This document shows, piece by piece, positions 7,337 through 13,636 of a DNA stretch of 34,283 nt. Source of the stretch: Streptomyces tauricus. Lineage in GTDB: Bacteria; Actinomycetota; Actinomycetes; Streptomycetales; Streptomycetaceae. The translations under genes and the position numbers were made by a program. How positions within the stretch are numbered: position 1 is the first letter of the stretch; each line of letters begins with the position of its first letter. The DNA lies in contig NZ_BMVY01000054.1 in the NCBI RefSeq assembly GCF_014650955.1, forward strand, positions 1-34,283. The letters are read 5' to 3'. The notes under the pieces are model-generated. The model was not told the DNA's origin. It made no database searches and worked only from the letters and a program-made list of their open reading frames with translations.

Positions 7337-7386
7337 GGGGTCAGTCTGGTCGTTGGTGTGGGTCGTGGCCACACGGGTATGCGCGC

Positions 7387-7412
7387 GGAATACGGCGCCT
7401 GTCGGTGCCGTT
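7387..7412 (+). promoter_or_regulatory. SigR-type promoter upstream of thioredoxin
   Basis: GGAAT (7387-7391), exactly 18 bases, then GTT (7410-7412): a full match to the Streptomyces SigR consensus. The predicted start of transcription is near 7419, giving a leader of about 40 bases before the ATG at 7459. As I recall, the trxC promoter of S. coelicolor is a characterised SigR target, consistent with this. Confidence 0.85.
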
Positions 7413-7458
7413 GTGCTCAACGGCCACGCACCGACCCCGAGAAGAGGGAATCAACGCC

Positions 7459-7836
7459 ATGAGCAGCACCGTGGAGCTCACCAAGGAGAACTTCGACCAG
7501 ACGGTCACGGACAACGAATTCGTCCTGATCGACTTCTGGGCGTCCTGGTGCGGCCCGTGCCGGCAGTTCGCCCCGGTCTACGAGAAGGCGGCGGAGGCCA
7601 ATTCCGACCTGGTGTTCGCCAAGGTGGACACGGAGGCGCAGCCGGAGCTCGCGGCGGCCTTCGACATCCAGTCGATCCCGACGCTGATGATCATCCGCGA
7701 CCAGGTGGCGATCTTCGCCCAGCCGGGCGCGCTGCCCGCGGCCGCCCTGGAGGACGTCATCGGCCAGGCCCGCAAGCTGGACATGGACGAGGTCCGCAAG
7801 TCGGTCGCGGAACAGCAGGCGAAGCAGGCCGAGTAA
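7459..7836 (+). CDS. trxA: thioredoxin
   Basis: A 125-residue cytoplasmic thioredoxin that reduces protein disulfides using electrons from thioredoxin reductase. The active site WCGPC is at residues 30-34 and the cis-proline loop is SIPTLMI. The domain ends near residue 106, and a charged helical tail (DMDEVRKSVAEQQAKQAE) extends it beyond the classical length of about 108. The ATG at 7459 has ribosome site AGAAGAGGG 10 bases upstream. The gene appears to correspond to the extra thioredoxin called trxC in S. coelicolor (memory, not checked), not the one paired with trxB, since no trxB is adjacent. An exact SigR-type promoter precedes it. The divergent flavoprotein (5900-7336) is a candidate electron donor, although it is not a thioredoxin reductase by family. 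Confidence 0.96.
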   Translation: MSSTVELTKENFDQTVTDNEFVLIDFWASWCGPCRQFAPVYEKAAEANSDLVFAKVDTEAQPELAAAFDIQSIPTLMIIRDQVAIFAQPGALPAAALEDVIGQARKLDMDEVRKSVAEQQAKQAE

Positions 7837-7860
7837 CAGCCGCCCGCGACAGGCGTTCCA

Positions 7861-7915
7861 AGAGGCGCGGGGCTGTATCGATGTGCGGCTCCGCCGCGCG
7901 GGCGCGGGCAACCCC
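7861..7915. repeat. dispersed Streptomyces-type intergenic repeat
   Basis: The text starting AGGCGCGGGGCTGTATCGAT and continuing with GCGGCTCCGCCGCG resembles a short repeat found in intergenic regions of many Streptomyces genomes, as I remember it. The part GCGGCTCCGCCGC is a small palindrome. It lies between the convergent thioredoxin and LacI genes, where it could also act as a terminator. No coding potential is seen in 7837-7999. Confidence 0.5.
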
Positions 7916-7999
7916 CACGCGGCCGCGGATCAGGACGCACAGCGGCACGTCGGCCGCCCGCGGGGCCAACGCCCCGGGCCGGCCGGCCCCGCCGGGCCG

Positions 8000-9034
8000 T
8001 CAGCTCGACTCCCGGTGGACGACCTCCGCCCCCAACAACTCGTGCGCCTCCGGCTCCGCCGCGGGCTCGCGCACCGCACGGTCGACCAGCTCGGCGAGCT
8101 CCCGCCCGGACGGCAGCTCGATATGGACCGTGGTCAGCCGCGGCCGCAGCAGCCGCCCGAGCATCAGGTCGTCCGCGCCGACGACGGCCGTCGCGTCCGG
8201 TACGCCGATCCCCTCGTCCTGCAGCGCGCGCATCAGCAGCATCGCGAACTCGTCGTTGTACGCGAAGACGGCGTCCAGACCGAGCGAGCGCCAGCGCCCC
8301 GCGAGATCGGCCGCGGCCTTCTCGTCGTAGGCGAGCGGCACCTCGGTCACCGTGGCGGCCGTACCGGCCAGGGCCTGCCGTACGCCTTCGAGCCGGGGTC
8401 TGGAGAAGATCTCCAGGCCGGGATCCTCGGGCACCAGCACCCCGACACGCCGGTAGCCCCTGGCCAGCAGGTGCGCGCCGACGCTGCGGCCGACCTCCTG
8501 GTGGTCCATGAGGAGCGCGTGCGCGCCCTCGATGCGTTCGGGGCCGAGGGTGACCACGGCCCGGGCGCCGGAGCGCTTGAGCACGGACACGCCCCGCGGC
8601 CCCAGCCCGCCGCCGGGCGCCAGTACGGCGACGGGCCGCAGCTCGGCCCAGGCGCGGGCCGCCTCGTCGCCCCGGAGGCCGAGTCCCCCGTACTGCACGA
8701 CGGTGTATTCGAGGCGGCTGAGCGCCCATTGGAGTTCGTTGAAGAACCGGCTGTAGAGCGGGCCGACGGGCACATCCGGCGCGGGCATCAGGACCATGCG
8801 GCTGTGCCCGGCGCGCAGGCTGCGGGCCGCGGCGTGCGGCACGTACCCGAGTTCTTCGGCCGCCTGGTGGACGCGGCGGCGGGTGGGCTCGCTGATCCGT
8901 ACGGCGCTGGTGTTGTTGAGGACGTAGGAGACGGTCGCGCGTGACACACCCGCAAGACGGGCCACATCGGCACTCGTCGGCACGGAGCGCTGCGCGGGCG
9001 GCGGAGGGGCGGATGTCTTCGGTATCTGCACCAT
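8000..9034 (-). CDS. LacI family transcriptional regulator
   Basis: A 344-residue repressor-type protein. The N-terminal helix-turn-helix is TSADVARLAGVSRATVSYVLNN, followed by the hinge region ending LGYVPHAAARSLRAG, then a periplasmic-binding-protein-like effector domain (about residues 75-344) with typical landmarks such as HQEVGRSVGAHLLARGYRRVGVL and DAVFAYNDEFAMLLMRAL. It should bind DNA as a dimer and respond to a small sugar-like ligand, but no sugar genes are adjacent, so its target is unknown. Start: ATG 9034 is chosen; ATG 9046 in the same frame is equally possible. About 100-240 bases upstream lies an unusual six-unit tandem repeat that might be part of its control region. Function is from family only. 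Confidence 0.92.
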   Translation of the reverse strand: MVQIPKTSAPPPPAQRSVPTSADVARLAGVSRATVSYVLNNTSAVRISEPTRRRVHQAAEELGYVPHAAARSLRAGHSRMVLMPAPDVPVGPLYSRFFNELQWALSRLEYTVVQYGGLGLRGDEAARAWAELRPVAVLAPGGGLGPRGVSVLKRSGARAVVTLGPERIEGAHALLMDHQEVGRSVGAHLLARGYRRVGVLVPEDPGLEIFSRPRLEGVRQALAGTAATVTEVPLAYDEKAAADLAGRWRSLGLDAVFAYNDEFAMLLMRALQDEGIGVPDATAVVGADDLMLGRLLRPRLTTVHIELPSGRELAELVDRAVREPAAEPEAHELLGAEVVHRESS

Positions 9035-9134
9035 GAGGTACGGCATCCTTGCAGAAGCCCCGGGCGGGCCCGGGGCCGGGGGGGGCGGCCCAAGTCGCTT
9101 CCCCACCGCGGCAGTTCCGCATCCGTCACGCGTA

Positions 9135-9275
9135 CGACCGTGTATGTGATCACGTACGCGACCACGTGCGTGCCAGATGCCCGACCGCGTACGTGTCACG
9201 TGCGCCCGACCGCGTACGTGTCACGTGCGCGACCGCCTACGTGTCACGCAGGCGACTCCGTGCGCGTCAGGCGTG
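9135..9275. repeat. six-unit 23-25 bp tandem repeat with inverted ACGTG/CACGT halves
   Basis: Units begin with CGACC (or CGACT) at 9135, 9159, 9182, 9207, 9230 and 9253. The core is CGACCGCGTACGTGTCACGT followed by GCG. The third and fourth units are nearly identical and the outer ones are progressively diverged. Each well-kept unit contains the near-palindrome ACGTG-T-CACGT. The array lies upstream of the LacI gene start (9034) and its last unit runs into the 3' end of the TetR gene, whose stop codon (9244-9246) falls inside the fifth unit. It has no credible coding role. Confidence 0.8.
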
Positions 9276-9906
9276 CGACCAGGTCGGTCCAGCCCGCTTC
9301 CAGCCGTTCCAGCGGCATCCCGCACTCCTTGGTCAGGTGGTGGATCAGCGCGGGATCGAGGTACCCCATCAGCGTCTGGGCGAGGAGGACGCAGTCGGCG
9401 TCCGGCACCGCCTGGCGCAGCAGCAGGGTGACGTGGCCGGTCAGGAAGCGCTGGGGCGGGAACGAGAAGCGGCGGGCCGGCTCGGGCTGGGCGGCCAGTT
9501 GCAGATCCAGCTGGTCGGCCGACTGACGCAGGACGGCACATCCGAACGCCCTCAGCCGCTCGACCGGCGGCGCGCCGGGGCCCAGCGGCGGCGGCCCGCT
9601 GAGGAAGGCGGCCTGGAGCTGCTTGGCGGAGTGGTCCAGGAGCGCCATGAGCAGGCCGGTGCGGTCGCCGAAGCGGCGGAAGACGGTTCCTTTGCCGACG
9701 GCCGCGGCCACGGCCACCGCCTCCATCGTGACGCCGGCCGCACCGTGTTCCTCGACCAGGCGGGTGGCCGCCTCCAGCAGCCGGGCGCGGTTGCGGGCCG
9801 CGTCGGCGCGCAGGCACGGCTCGTCCTCACCGGTGGTGAGCTCCAGGAGGACGGGCTCGCCGGTCGGCTCCTGAGGCTTGGGGAAGGGCGGCAGGGAGGC
9901 GGACAT
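9244..9906 (-). CDS. TetR family transcriptional regulator
   Basis: A 220-residue regulator with an N-terminal TetR DNA-binding domain: RNRARLLEAATRLVEEHGA, then VTMEAVAVAAAVGKGTVFRRFG with GTVFRRF as the recognition helix region. The C-terminal ligand/dimer domain is divergent, as usual. It is transcribed divergently from the FMN reductase at 10025, with a 118-base gap containing two matching palindromes, so it very probably represses both genes and responds to a substrate of the reductase (quinone- or electrophile-type ligand is a guess). The ATG is at 9904-9906; a Pro-rich stretch precedes the HTH. The last codons lie inside the tandem repeat (9135-9275), so the C-terminus RLTRTESPA may have been altered by repeat growth. 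Confidence 0.93.
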   Translation of the reverse strand: MSASLPPFPKPQEPTGEPVLLELTTGEDEPCLRADAARNRARLLEAATRLVEEHGAAGVTMEAVAVAAAVGKGTVFRRFGDRTGLLMALLDHSAKQLQAAFLSGPPPLGPGAPPVERLRAFGCAVLRQSADQLDLQLAAQPEPARRFSFPPQRFLTGHVTLLLRQAVPDADCVLLAQTLMGYLDPALIHHLTKECGMPLERLEAGWTDLVARLTRTESPA

Positions 9907-9937
9907 GAAGACAGCGTAACGCCGGGGGAAGAAAACT

Positions 9938-9949
9938 GGACCGTGGTCC
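9938..9949. promoter_or_regulatory. palindromic operator 1, TetR/FMN reductase
   Basis: GGACC-GT-GGTCC flanked by AACT and GTTT. It has the size and symmetry of TetR-family operators and closely matches operator 2 (AAACGGACC / GGTCCGTTT half-sites), with centres 35 bases apart. It is close to the TetR gene start. Confidence 0.7.
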
Positions 9950-9972
9950 GTTTGGCTGGTAGAACTTTAAAC

Positions 9973-9984
9973 GGACCCCGGTCC
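9973..9984. promoter_or_regulatory. palindromic operator 2, TetR/FMN reductase
   Basis: AAACGGACC-CC-GGTCCG: a second copy of the same palindrome, nearer the FMN reductase gene. The two sites in one divergent intergenic region are most simply explained by autoregulation plus repression of the reductase by the adjacent TetR protein. Confidence 0.7.
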
Positions 9985-10024
9985 GGATCGTAACGGCAAT
10001 GTTTCATCCCCCTTGGAGCCCCCC

Positions 10025-10588
10025 ATGACTGTTCGTATCCTCGCGCTCGTCGGCAGCCTTCGCGCCGGCTCCCACAACCGCCAGCTCGCCGAGGCCGCCG
10101 TCAAGCTCGCGCCCGAGGGCGCGGAGGTCGACCTGTTCGAGGGCCTGGCCGACATCCCCTTCTACAACGAGGACATCGACGTCGAGGGCGACGTCCCGGC
10201 CGCCGCCACCCGGCTGCGCGAGGCCGCGGCGGGCGCCGACGCCATCCTGCTCTTCTCGCCCGAGTACAACGGCACCATCCCGGCCGTCCTGAAGAACGCC
10301 ATCGACTGGCTGTCCCGCCCGTTCGGCGCGAGCGGCCTGAAGGACAAGCCCCTCGCCGTCGTCGGCACCGCCTACGGCCAGTTCGGCGGCGTCTGGGCGC
10401 AGGACGAGGCCCGCAAGGCCGCCGGCATCGCCGGTGCCAAGGTTCTCGAGGACATCAAGCTCTCCATCGCCGGCTCGGTCGTCCGCTTCGCCGAGACGCA
10501 CCCCTCCGACGACGCCGAGGTCGCCGCCCAGCTGACCGAGGTCATCAGCCGGATCCACGGCGAGGCCACGGCGCCCGTCGCCGCCTGA
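10025..10588 (+). CDS. NADPH-dependent FMN reductase
   Basis: A 187-residue flavodoxin-fold protein. The FMN phosphate loop is GSLRAGSHNRQLAE near the N-terminus, and the hallmark SPEYNGTIPAVLKNAIDW occurs near residues 80-97. Members use NADPH and bound FMN to reduce flavins, quinones, azo compounds or chromate; the physiological substrate is open. The ATG at 10025 follows a GGAG ribosome site at 10014. It is divergent from the TetR gene with two operators between them, so it is probably induced by the compound sensed by that TetR. A strong hairpin lies just downstream. Confidence 0.94.
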   Translation: MTVRILALVGSLRAGSHNRQLAEAAVKLAPEGAEVDLFEGLADIPFYNEDIDVEGDVPAAATRLREAAAGADAILLFSPEYNGTIPAVLKNAIDWLSRPFGASGLKDKPLAVVGTAYGQFGGVWAQDEARKAAGIAGAKVLEDIKLSIAGSVVRFAETHPSDDAEVAAQLTEVISRIHGEATAPVAA

Positions 10589-10608
10589 CCTTCGCACCCG
10601 CACCCTTC

Positions 10609-10642
10609 ACGGTGACGCGCGGCCATCGCCGCGCGTCACCGT
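10609..10642. terminator. bidirectional hairpin terminator
   Basis: ACGGTGACGCGCGG (10609-10622) pairs perfectly with CCGCGCGTCACCGT (10629-10642) around the six-base loop CCATCG. It lies between the convergent FMN reductase and LLM oxidoreductase genes. Confidence 0.75.
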
Positions 10643-10663
10643 CGTACGCGGCGCGGGTGGGCC

Positions 10664-11545
10664 TCAGCCGAGTCCGGCCAGCCGCTCGACCACCGGGGCG
10701 ACCCCGCGCTCGATCCACTCGGCGGGCTCGTCGACGCGCGGGCCCAGGATCACGGTCTCGATGCCGAGCTTCGCGTAGTCCGCCATCTCCCGTGTGAAGG
10801 CGTCGAGTTCGGCCTCGGTCCTCGGTTCGCCCGAGTGGACCATCGTCTTGCGGATGTCGGCGTACTCGCGGCCCACCGCGTCGCAGTGCCCGCGCAGGAC
10901 GTCCAGCTTGTGTCCGACCTCCTCGGGGGTCGAGGCGAACAGGTTGCAGGCGTCCGCGTACTGGGCGACCAGCCGCAGCGTCTTCTTCTCGCCACTGCCG
11001 CCGACCATGATCTCCGGGCGCGGGGTGCTGACCGGAGCCGGTACACAGAGGGTCTCGGCGAGGCGGTAGTGCTTGCCCTCGAAGGGGCCGTTCGCCTGCG
11101 GGTCCCACATCTGCAGACAGATCCGCAGCGTCTCCTCCAGCCGTTCGAAACGCTCCGCGAGCGCCGGGAACGGCACACCCAGGCCCTCGTGCTCGCGGTC
11201 GTACCAGGCCGCCCCGATCCCCAGCGTGGCCCGCCCGCCGGACAGGACGTCGAGCGTGGTGGCGATCTTGGCGAGGAGCCCGGGATGGCGGTAGGTCACC
11301 CCGGTCACCAGCGTCCCGAGCTGCACGGTGGACGTGTGGGCCGCGAGGAAACCCAGGGTCGTGTACGACTCCAGCATGGCGTCCTCGGCACCGCCGTTGA
11401 ACTCCATCTGGAAGTAGTGGTCCATGACCGACATCCAGCTCACGCCCGCGGCCTCGGCGGCGGCGCCCGCCGCGGCCAGTTCGGGGCCGAGCGCGATCGC
11501 GCCGCGCGGATGGTTGAACCGGTTGATGTGAACGCCGACCCGCAT
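10664..11545 (-). CDS. LLM class F420-dependent oxidoreductase
   Basis: A 293-residue luciferase-like monooxygenase fold protein with the features of the F420-dependent TIGR03560-like branch. It starts MRVGVHINRFNHP, and contains SVMDHYFQ, LGTLVTGVTYRHPGLLAKIATTLDVLSGGRATLGIGAAW and MVGGSGEKKTLRLVAQYADACN. Such proteins transfer hydride between F420 (or FMN) and a small substrate; the substrate is unknown. ATG 11545 has a GGAG ribosome site; the frame is open upstream but without family similarity. Convergent with the FMN reductase. Cofactor choice (F420 rather than FMN) is inferred from overall similarity, not from a unique residue. Confidence 0.9.
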   Translation of the reverse strand: MRVGVHINRFNHPRGAIALGPELAAAGAAAEAAGVSWMSVMDHYFQMEFNGGAEDAMLESYTTLGFLAAHTSTVQLGTLVTGVTYRHPGLLAKIATTLDVLSGGRATLGIGAAWYDREHEGLGVPFPALAERFERLEETLRICLQMWDPQANGPFEGKHYRLAETLCVPAPVSTPRPEIMVGGSGEKKTLRLVAQYADACNLFASTPEEVGHKLDVLRGHCDAVGREYADIRKTMVHSGEPRTEAELDAFTREMADYAKLGIETVILGPRVDEPAEWIERGVAPVVERLAGLG

Positions 11546-11720
11546 GTCCGTCTCCGTCGCACTGGGAATCACCGTCGGACCGTCGCCGACTTTCGTGACG
11601 GTAGAACTTGAAGAGCACTCGAAGGCAAGACCGGCCGCCCGCGGGGGCTCGGCACACGGGCGAACCGCCTTCCCCGGCAACGAAGTTGCCCGCCCCGTAC
11701 CGCATACGCCATCCGGAGGT

Positions 11721-11732
11721 TACCGTTCGGTA
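11721..11732. promoter_or_regulatory. palindrome resembling a TetR-type operator
   Basis: TACCG-TT-CGGTA, 61 bases upstream of the amidase ATG. This motif shape is common in TetR-family operators. The only nearby TetR gene (9244-9906) already has differently sequenced operators, so the cognate regulator would be encoded elsewhere. Confidence 0.4.
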
Positions 11733-11792
11733 GACACCGTGCTCCCGGAGGTGGCAGCCCGCTATGACTCCCCATCGTGTACGGAAGCCCGC

Positions 11793-13262
11793 ATGACGTC
11801 CGGCCGTGCCGCGGGACTCGCGGAGCGCGCCCGTGCCCTGGCCGAGGGCTCGGTGTCCTCGCGGGCGCTCGTCGAGGAGGCCCTCGCCGGGATCGAGGCC
11901 ACCCAGGGCACGCTGAACGCCTTCCGGCTGGTGCGCGGCGAGGCGGCGCTCGCCGAGGCCGAAGCCGCCGACAGGGAACTTGAGGCCGGCGGCCGGCGGC
12001 CGCTGCTCGGGGTGCCGGTGGCGGTCAAGGACGACATGGACGTGGCGGGCGAGCCGACGGCCTTCGGCTGCTGCGGCGTGTTCCCGCCGGTCGCCGAGGA
12101 CGGCGAGGCGGTACGCCGGCTGCGGGCCGCCGGAGCAGTGATCGTCGGCAAGACCAACACCTGCGAACTGGGACAGTGGCCCTTCACCGAGGGCCCGGCC
12201 TTCGGCGACACCCGCAACCCGTGGCACACCGGGCACACACCGGGCGGCTCGTCCGGCGGTTCGGCCGCGGCCGTCGCGGCGGGCCTGGTCCCCGCCGCGC
12301 TGGGCTCCGACGGGGCGGGCTCGGTGCGCATCCCCGCGGCCTGGACCCATCTGATCGGCATCAAGCCGCAGCGCGGCCGGATCTCGACCTGGCCGCGCCC
12401 CGAGTCCTTCCACGGCATCACGGTCAACGGCACGCTGGCCCGTACGGTCGAGGACGCCGCGCTGCTCCTGGACGCGGCGAGCGGCAGCCACGCCCGCGAC
12501 CTGCACCGGCCGCCCACGCTCCGCACGGCGGACGCGGTGGGCCGGGATCCGGGGCGGCTGCGGATCGCGCTGTCCCTGAAACCGCCGTTCACGGCGGTGC
12601 CCGCGCGACTGCGCCCCGACGTACGGGCCCGGGTCGTCGCCCTCGCGGAACGGCTGGCCGCGCTCGGGCACGAGGTCGAGGAGGCCGACCCGGCGTACGG
12701 GCAGATCGGTCTCGCGTTCATCCCGCGCGCCACCGCCGGTATCGCCGAGCGGGTGCGGGACGTGCCCGACCCCGCTCTCCTCGACCGGCGCACCCGCGAG
12801 GCGGCCCGGCTCGGACGGCTGCTCGGCGGCGCCCCGCTGCGGGCCGCCCGGCGCGCCGAGGCACGGCTGCACCGGCGGATCGGCGCGCTCTTCACGACGT
12901 ACGACGTGGTGCTGGCGCCGACGACGGCCGCCCCGGCGCCGCGGATAGGGGCGCTGCACTCGCTGAGCGGCTTCGGCACCGACCGGGCCATGATCGCCGC
13001 GTGTCCGTACGCCTGGCCGTGGAACGTGCTGGGCTGGCCCGGGGTGAACGTCCCGGCCGGATTCGTCGACGGCTCGCTGCCCGTGGGCGCGCAACTCCTC
13101 GGCCCGGCGCACAGCGAACCGCTCCTCGTCTCGCTCGCCGCACAACTGGAGGCGGACCAGCGGTGGTACGAGCAGTGGCCGGGCGGTGCGTCGGACGGCC
13201 GACCGGGCGGCGCCGCCGGGGAGTTCGGTCCGCCCGCCGGGCCGCGGTCCGCGGCCCCGTAG
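11793..13262 (+). CDS. amidase (amidase signature family)
   Basis: A 489-residue hydrolase of the amidase signature family, which cleaves carboxylic amides through a Ser-cisSer-Lys triad. The elements are visible: K79 in VPVAVKDDMDVAG, the glycine/serine box GGSSGGSAAA (151-160) and the nucleophile region GSDGAGSVRIPA (S177). No GatB or GatC gene is adjacent and the C-terminal half is unlike GatA, so a catabolic amidase is more likely than the tRNA amidotransferase. The ATG at 11793 is preceded by GGAAG; ATG 11764 is out of frame. A TetR-type palindrome lies upstream. Only 10 bases separate its stop from the NfeD-like gene, which may be cotranscribed. The substrate is unknown. Confidence 0.92.
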   Translation: MTSGRAAGLAERARALAEGSVSSRALVEEALAGIEATQGTLNAFRLVRGEAALAEAEAADRELEAGGRRPLLGVPVAVKDDMDVAGEPTAFGCCGVFPPVAEDGEAVRRLRAAGAVIVGKTNTCELGQWPFTEGPAFGDTRNPWHTGHTPGGSSGGSAAAVAAGLVPAALGSDGAGSVRIPAAWTHLIGIKPQRGRISTWPRPESFHGITVNGTLARTVEDAALLLDAASGSHARDLHRPPTLRTADAVGRDPGRLRIALSLKPPFTAVPARLRPDVRARVVALAERLAALGHEVEEADPAYGQIGLAFIPRATAGIAERVRDVPDPALLDRRTREAARLGRLLGGAPLRAARRAEARLHRRIGALFTTYDVVLAPTTAAPAPRIGALHSLSGFGTDRAMIAACPYAWPWNVLGWPGVNVPAGFVDGSLPVGAQLLGPAHSEPLLVSLAAQLEADQRWYEQWPGGASDGRPGGAAGEFGPPAGPRSAAP

Positions 13263-13272
13263 GCTTGGGTTC

Positions 13273-13491
13273 GTGGACGACGCGTCGATGGTGGGGCTCA
13301 TGGGGCGGGTCACCGGCACGGTGGGGCCCGGGCTCGTCGGCGAGGTGATCGTCCGGGTCCGTGGCGGCGCCGAGCACTTCCTCGCGTACGCCGCTTCCTC
13401 GAAGGACCGCATCGAGTCGGGCACGGTGGTCATGGTGGTGGAGTACCTGCCGCCGCGGACGGTGTACGTGTCGGCCGCGTACGACAGTTGA
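13273..13491 (+). CDS. small NfeD-like (OB-fold) protein
   Basis: A 72-residue protein, VDDASMVGLMGRVTGTVGPG... to ...VVMVVEYLPPRTVYVSAAYDS. The pattern 'G-x-V-G-T-V...G-E-V-x-V...I-x-x-G-T-x-V-x-V-V-E' is that of the C-terminal soluble OB-fold domain of NfeD proteins, here without membrane helices. NfeD proteins are genetically paired with stomatin/flotillin (SPFH) proteins, and an SPFH gene follows 145 bases downstream, which supports the call. Start: GTG 13273 or ATG 13288; both have weak ribosome sites. Function is inferred from the pairing; it probably docks on the flotillin membrane assembly. Confidence 0.7.
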   Translation: MDDASMVGLMGRVTGTVGPGLVGEVIVRVRGGAEHFLAYAASSKDRIESGTVVMVVEYLPPRTVYVSAAYDS

Positions 13492-13636
13492 GGCCACCGC
13501 GGGCCTCCGGACCACGTGAGCGCGCAGTACGTATCAAGGCTGTCCCAAGGACGCGTCGGCCTCTGTCTCCACGGGCCGTCCCGGGCGCACACTCCCTTCG
13601 TCCGGTGCCGACCGGGCACCATCCGACAGGGGGCGA

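Noticed and set aside
7837..7999. Small gene between thioredoxin and the LacI regulator
   Set aside because: The sequence looks like a dispersed intergenic repeat, with no start and ribosome site combination.
9140..9526. Plus-strand frame through the tandem repeat with repeated TAYVSR-like peptides
   Set aside because: The peptide repetition follows from the DNA repeat, units have unequal lengths that break the frame, and it runs antisense through the TetR gene.
11553..11557. GGAAT on the plus strand upstream of the amidase as a SigR promoter
   Set aside because: The bases 18 downstream read GAC rather than GTT, and the amidase start is more than 200 bases away.
10545..13622. Very long open frame (over 1000 codons) on the minus strand across the LLM, amidase and NfeD-like genes
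   Set aside because: It is a shadow of real genes in other frames. Composition is Arg/Gly/Pro-rich with no domain, as expected at high GC, and it crosses genes with clear motifs.
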